Virus record (IMG/VR): IMGVR_UViG_3300037342_000049
Span: 1-37,301 of that record
DNA length: 37,301 nucleotides
Reading direction: 5' to 3' (one strand)
Origin: a virus
Shown: piece by piece, positions 36,236 through 37,301 of the stretch
Layout of the letters: every line of letters starts with the position of its first letter
Position numbering within the stretch: the first letter of the stretch is position 1
Position numbers and translations under genes: made by a program
Notes under the pieces: model-generated
What the model was told of the DNA's origin: nothing
The model's database searches: none
Seen by the model: the letters and a program-made list of their open reading frames with translations, nothing else

Positions 36236-37159
36236 CTATTTGAATTCATATTTTCTTAAAGCATTATCGAGCTGCTCATTAAAACCTGAATCGTCATATC
36301 TTATCGCCACTGGCTCTTTTTGTCCTCCAAAAACTATCTCAACATGTTGATTTAAAATATCTATTCTGCCGAATTTCGATGCCATATCGGCTTTAGATTC
36401 TGCGTACCTCTTGGCTTCTAATATTTTATCTTCCCTAGACTTAGGTATTTCGGGTTGCGTTTCGCACGCCCATTTAAGGGTTTGAATTATGGAAGTCTTG
36501 ATTCCCTTCTTTTTTTCTGCGTCATATGTGAAAGCAACCGCATGCTTAACGGCTTCTTCGGAAAACTTCTGGGTAATCAACTCCTTTTCCTTTAACTGAA
36601 TCGGAAATGAGATAAGACAGTCGTAGATTTTTTGTTTAGAAGAAACAGCAGCAGGCGCGCAAGCGCCGGGAGGCGGAGCCTCCTGTTGTTGTTCTTCGTC
36701 TGGATTTACATTAGTACTTAGTAGGGCGGGATTTTCCGGACCGGAAAACCCCGTCCGGTCCAAACCATAACCTGGAGGCTGTTTACCTAGATAGGGGTCA
36801 CCAGACCTGTTTTTCCCGTCCGGCAAAAATATTTTGAATTCTGATATTTCATATTGATAAGGTTGAAATTTCCCCTTCACTTTTGGTCGGGTTCGACTTA
36901 CATAGCCGCCCTGTATTAATTCTTCGATAGCCGAATTGAGGTAATCCTCCCCTATATTAAGCGCGTATTGAATTTGCGAATGATATAACAGCCAATTATC
37001 GGGAAGATGAAGAAAATAAAGCAAAACCCCTTTTGCCTTGGGAGAAATCGACCTATCACGAATCATCTCATTAGAAATAATCGTAAATGGGTGTTTTTTG
37101 TCATGAGGGGATCTTTTGAATGACGGTTGGTTAATTTCCTGAAGTGACTCGTGAGACAT
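36236..37159 (-). CDS. Replication-initiator-like helix-turn-helix protein
   Basis: This 307-residue protein has an N-terminal winged helix: FTIISNEMIRDRSISPKAKG, LLYFLHLPDNW, then IQYALNIGEDYLNSAIEELI and GGYVSRTR. This is the HTH_36-like plan of phage replication proteins (O or DnaD-like). A low-complexity linker (EEQQQEAPPPGACAP) leads to a helical C-terminal domain, probably the site for binding a host helicase loader. No ATPase motif is seen. AAGGAG precedes the ATG. The nested palindrome lies directly upstream of its start, so the protein could act there as an initiator or autoregulator. Confidence 0.75.
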   Translation of the reverse strand: MSHESLQEINQPSFKRSPHDKKHPFTIISNEMIRDRSISPKAKGVLLYFLHLPDNWLLYHSQIQYALNIGEDYLNSAIEELIQGGYVSRTRPKVKGKFQPYQYEISEFKIFLPDGKNRSGDPYLGKQPPGYGLDRTGFSGPENPALLSTNVNPDEEQQQEAPPPGACAPAAVSSKQKIYDCLISFPIQLKEKELITQKFSEEAVKHAVAFTYDAEKKKGIKTSIIQTLKWACETQPEIPKSREDKILEAKRYAESKADMASKFGRIDILNQHVEIVFGGQKEPVAIRYDDSGFNEQLDNALRKYEFK

Positions 37160-37174
37160 GTGTAGAACTCCTTA

Positions 37175-37301
37175 ATATATAAATTTTCATTTTAATTAAG
37201 GAAGTGTTTGCATTTTAATTAGGAATCTTTAATATTGATCTCGTACGAAATCTAATTAAAGACTCCTAAGGCAAAGTGTCGCAAACACTTCCTTAAAAGT
37301 T
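37175..37301. repeat. Right copy of the 127-bp contig overlap
   Basis: Identical to bases 1-127. The leftward promoter of the initiator gene must lie in or near it: on the minus strand TTGCGA and, 18 bases on, TTTAAT form a weak sigma70 match inside the palindrome. The same bases make up the nested palindrome described at 21-121. Confidence 0.95.

Overview
The window looks like one complete circular genome of a short-tailed, tailed dsDNA phage (podovirus type), about 37.2 kb of unique sequence. The first 127 bases are repeated exactly as the last 127 bases, so the contig closes on itself. The virion genes are of P22/N4-like type: small and large terminase, a P22-type portal, a scaffolding protein, an N4-gp56-like capsid protein, a connector-type protein, a large tail hub candidate, three ejection-type proteins and a set of Gly/Ser/Thr-rich fibre proteins. 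I see no integrase, DNA polymerase, helicase, RNA polymerase or recognisable endolysin. The phage must therefore lean on host replication, and its lysis system is unrecognised. The host cannot be named from the sequence. Shine-Dalgarno sites, sigma70-like promoters and a Sec-type signal peptide all indicate a bacterium.

Layout. 191-692 (-) holds a Cro/YdaS-like regulator and a partner. It diverges from an early operon at 812-5365 (+) that carries a RecT-like annealing protein, a YqaJ/lambda-exo-like exonuclease, a Lar-like zinc protein and many small accessory genes, most joined by ATGA/GTGA overlaps. 5319-12011 (-) is the distal end of the late operon: a secreted transglutaminase-like protein, a beta-helix tailspike, fibre proteins and a 762-residue repeat fibre. 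12146-13350 (+) is an island of three related membrane/coiled-coil proteins, an excisionase-like HTH protein and two more small genes. 13348-33547 (-) is the morphogenesis block, read from TerS leftwards to the tail, with a tRNA-Asn between TerL and portal. 33659 starts a second early operon (+) to 35229, opening with a strong promoter, an 8-codon leader ORF and a hairpin. 35238-37159 (-) holds small genes, a PD-(D/E)XK nuclease and a replication-initiator-like protein.

Main discovery. The major capsid gene is split by two tandem group I introns. The obvious 286-codon frame is an exon plus intron read-through. Intron 1 (25006-25798) carries an HNH endonuclease gene in its P6a loop; intron 2 (24684-24940) is an ORF-less relative. 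They flank a 65-nt exon. In both, P1 with the U.G splice-site pair, P3, P4, P5, P6, P7, P8 and P9 can be drawn, and most stems differ between the two copies by compensating changes. Splicing at the predicted sites joins 264 + 21 + 30 residues into a 315-residue protein, whose restored end fits what I recall of the N4-gp56 capsid C-terminus.

Other points: a roughly 100-bp nested palindrome at the contig junction, a signal-peptide-bearing Cys-His-Asp transglutaminase-like protein, a gene whose ideal ribosome site points at an ATC codon, and a zinc-finger gene running against the late operon.
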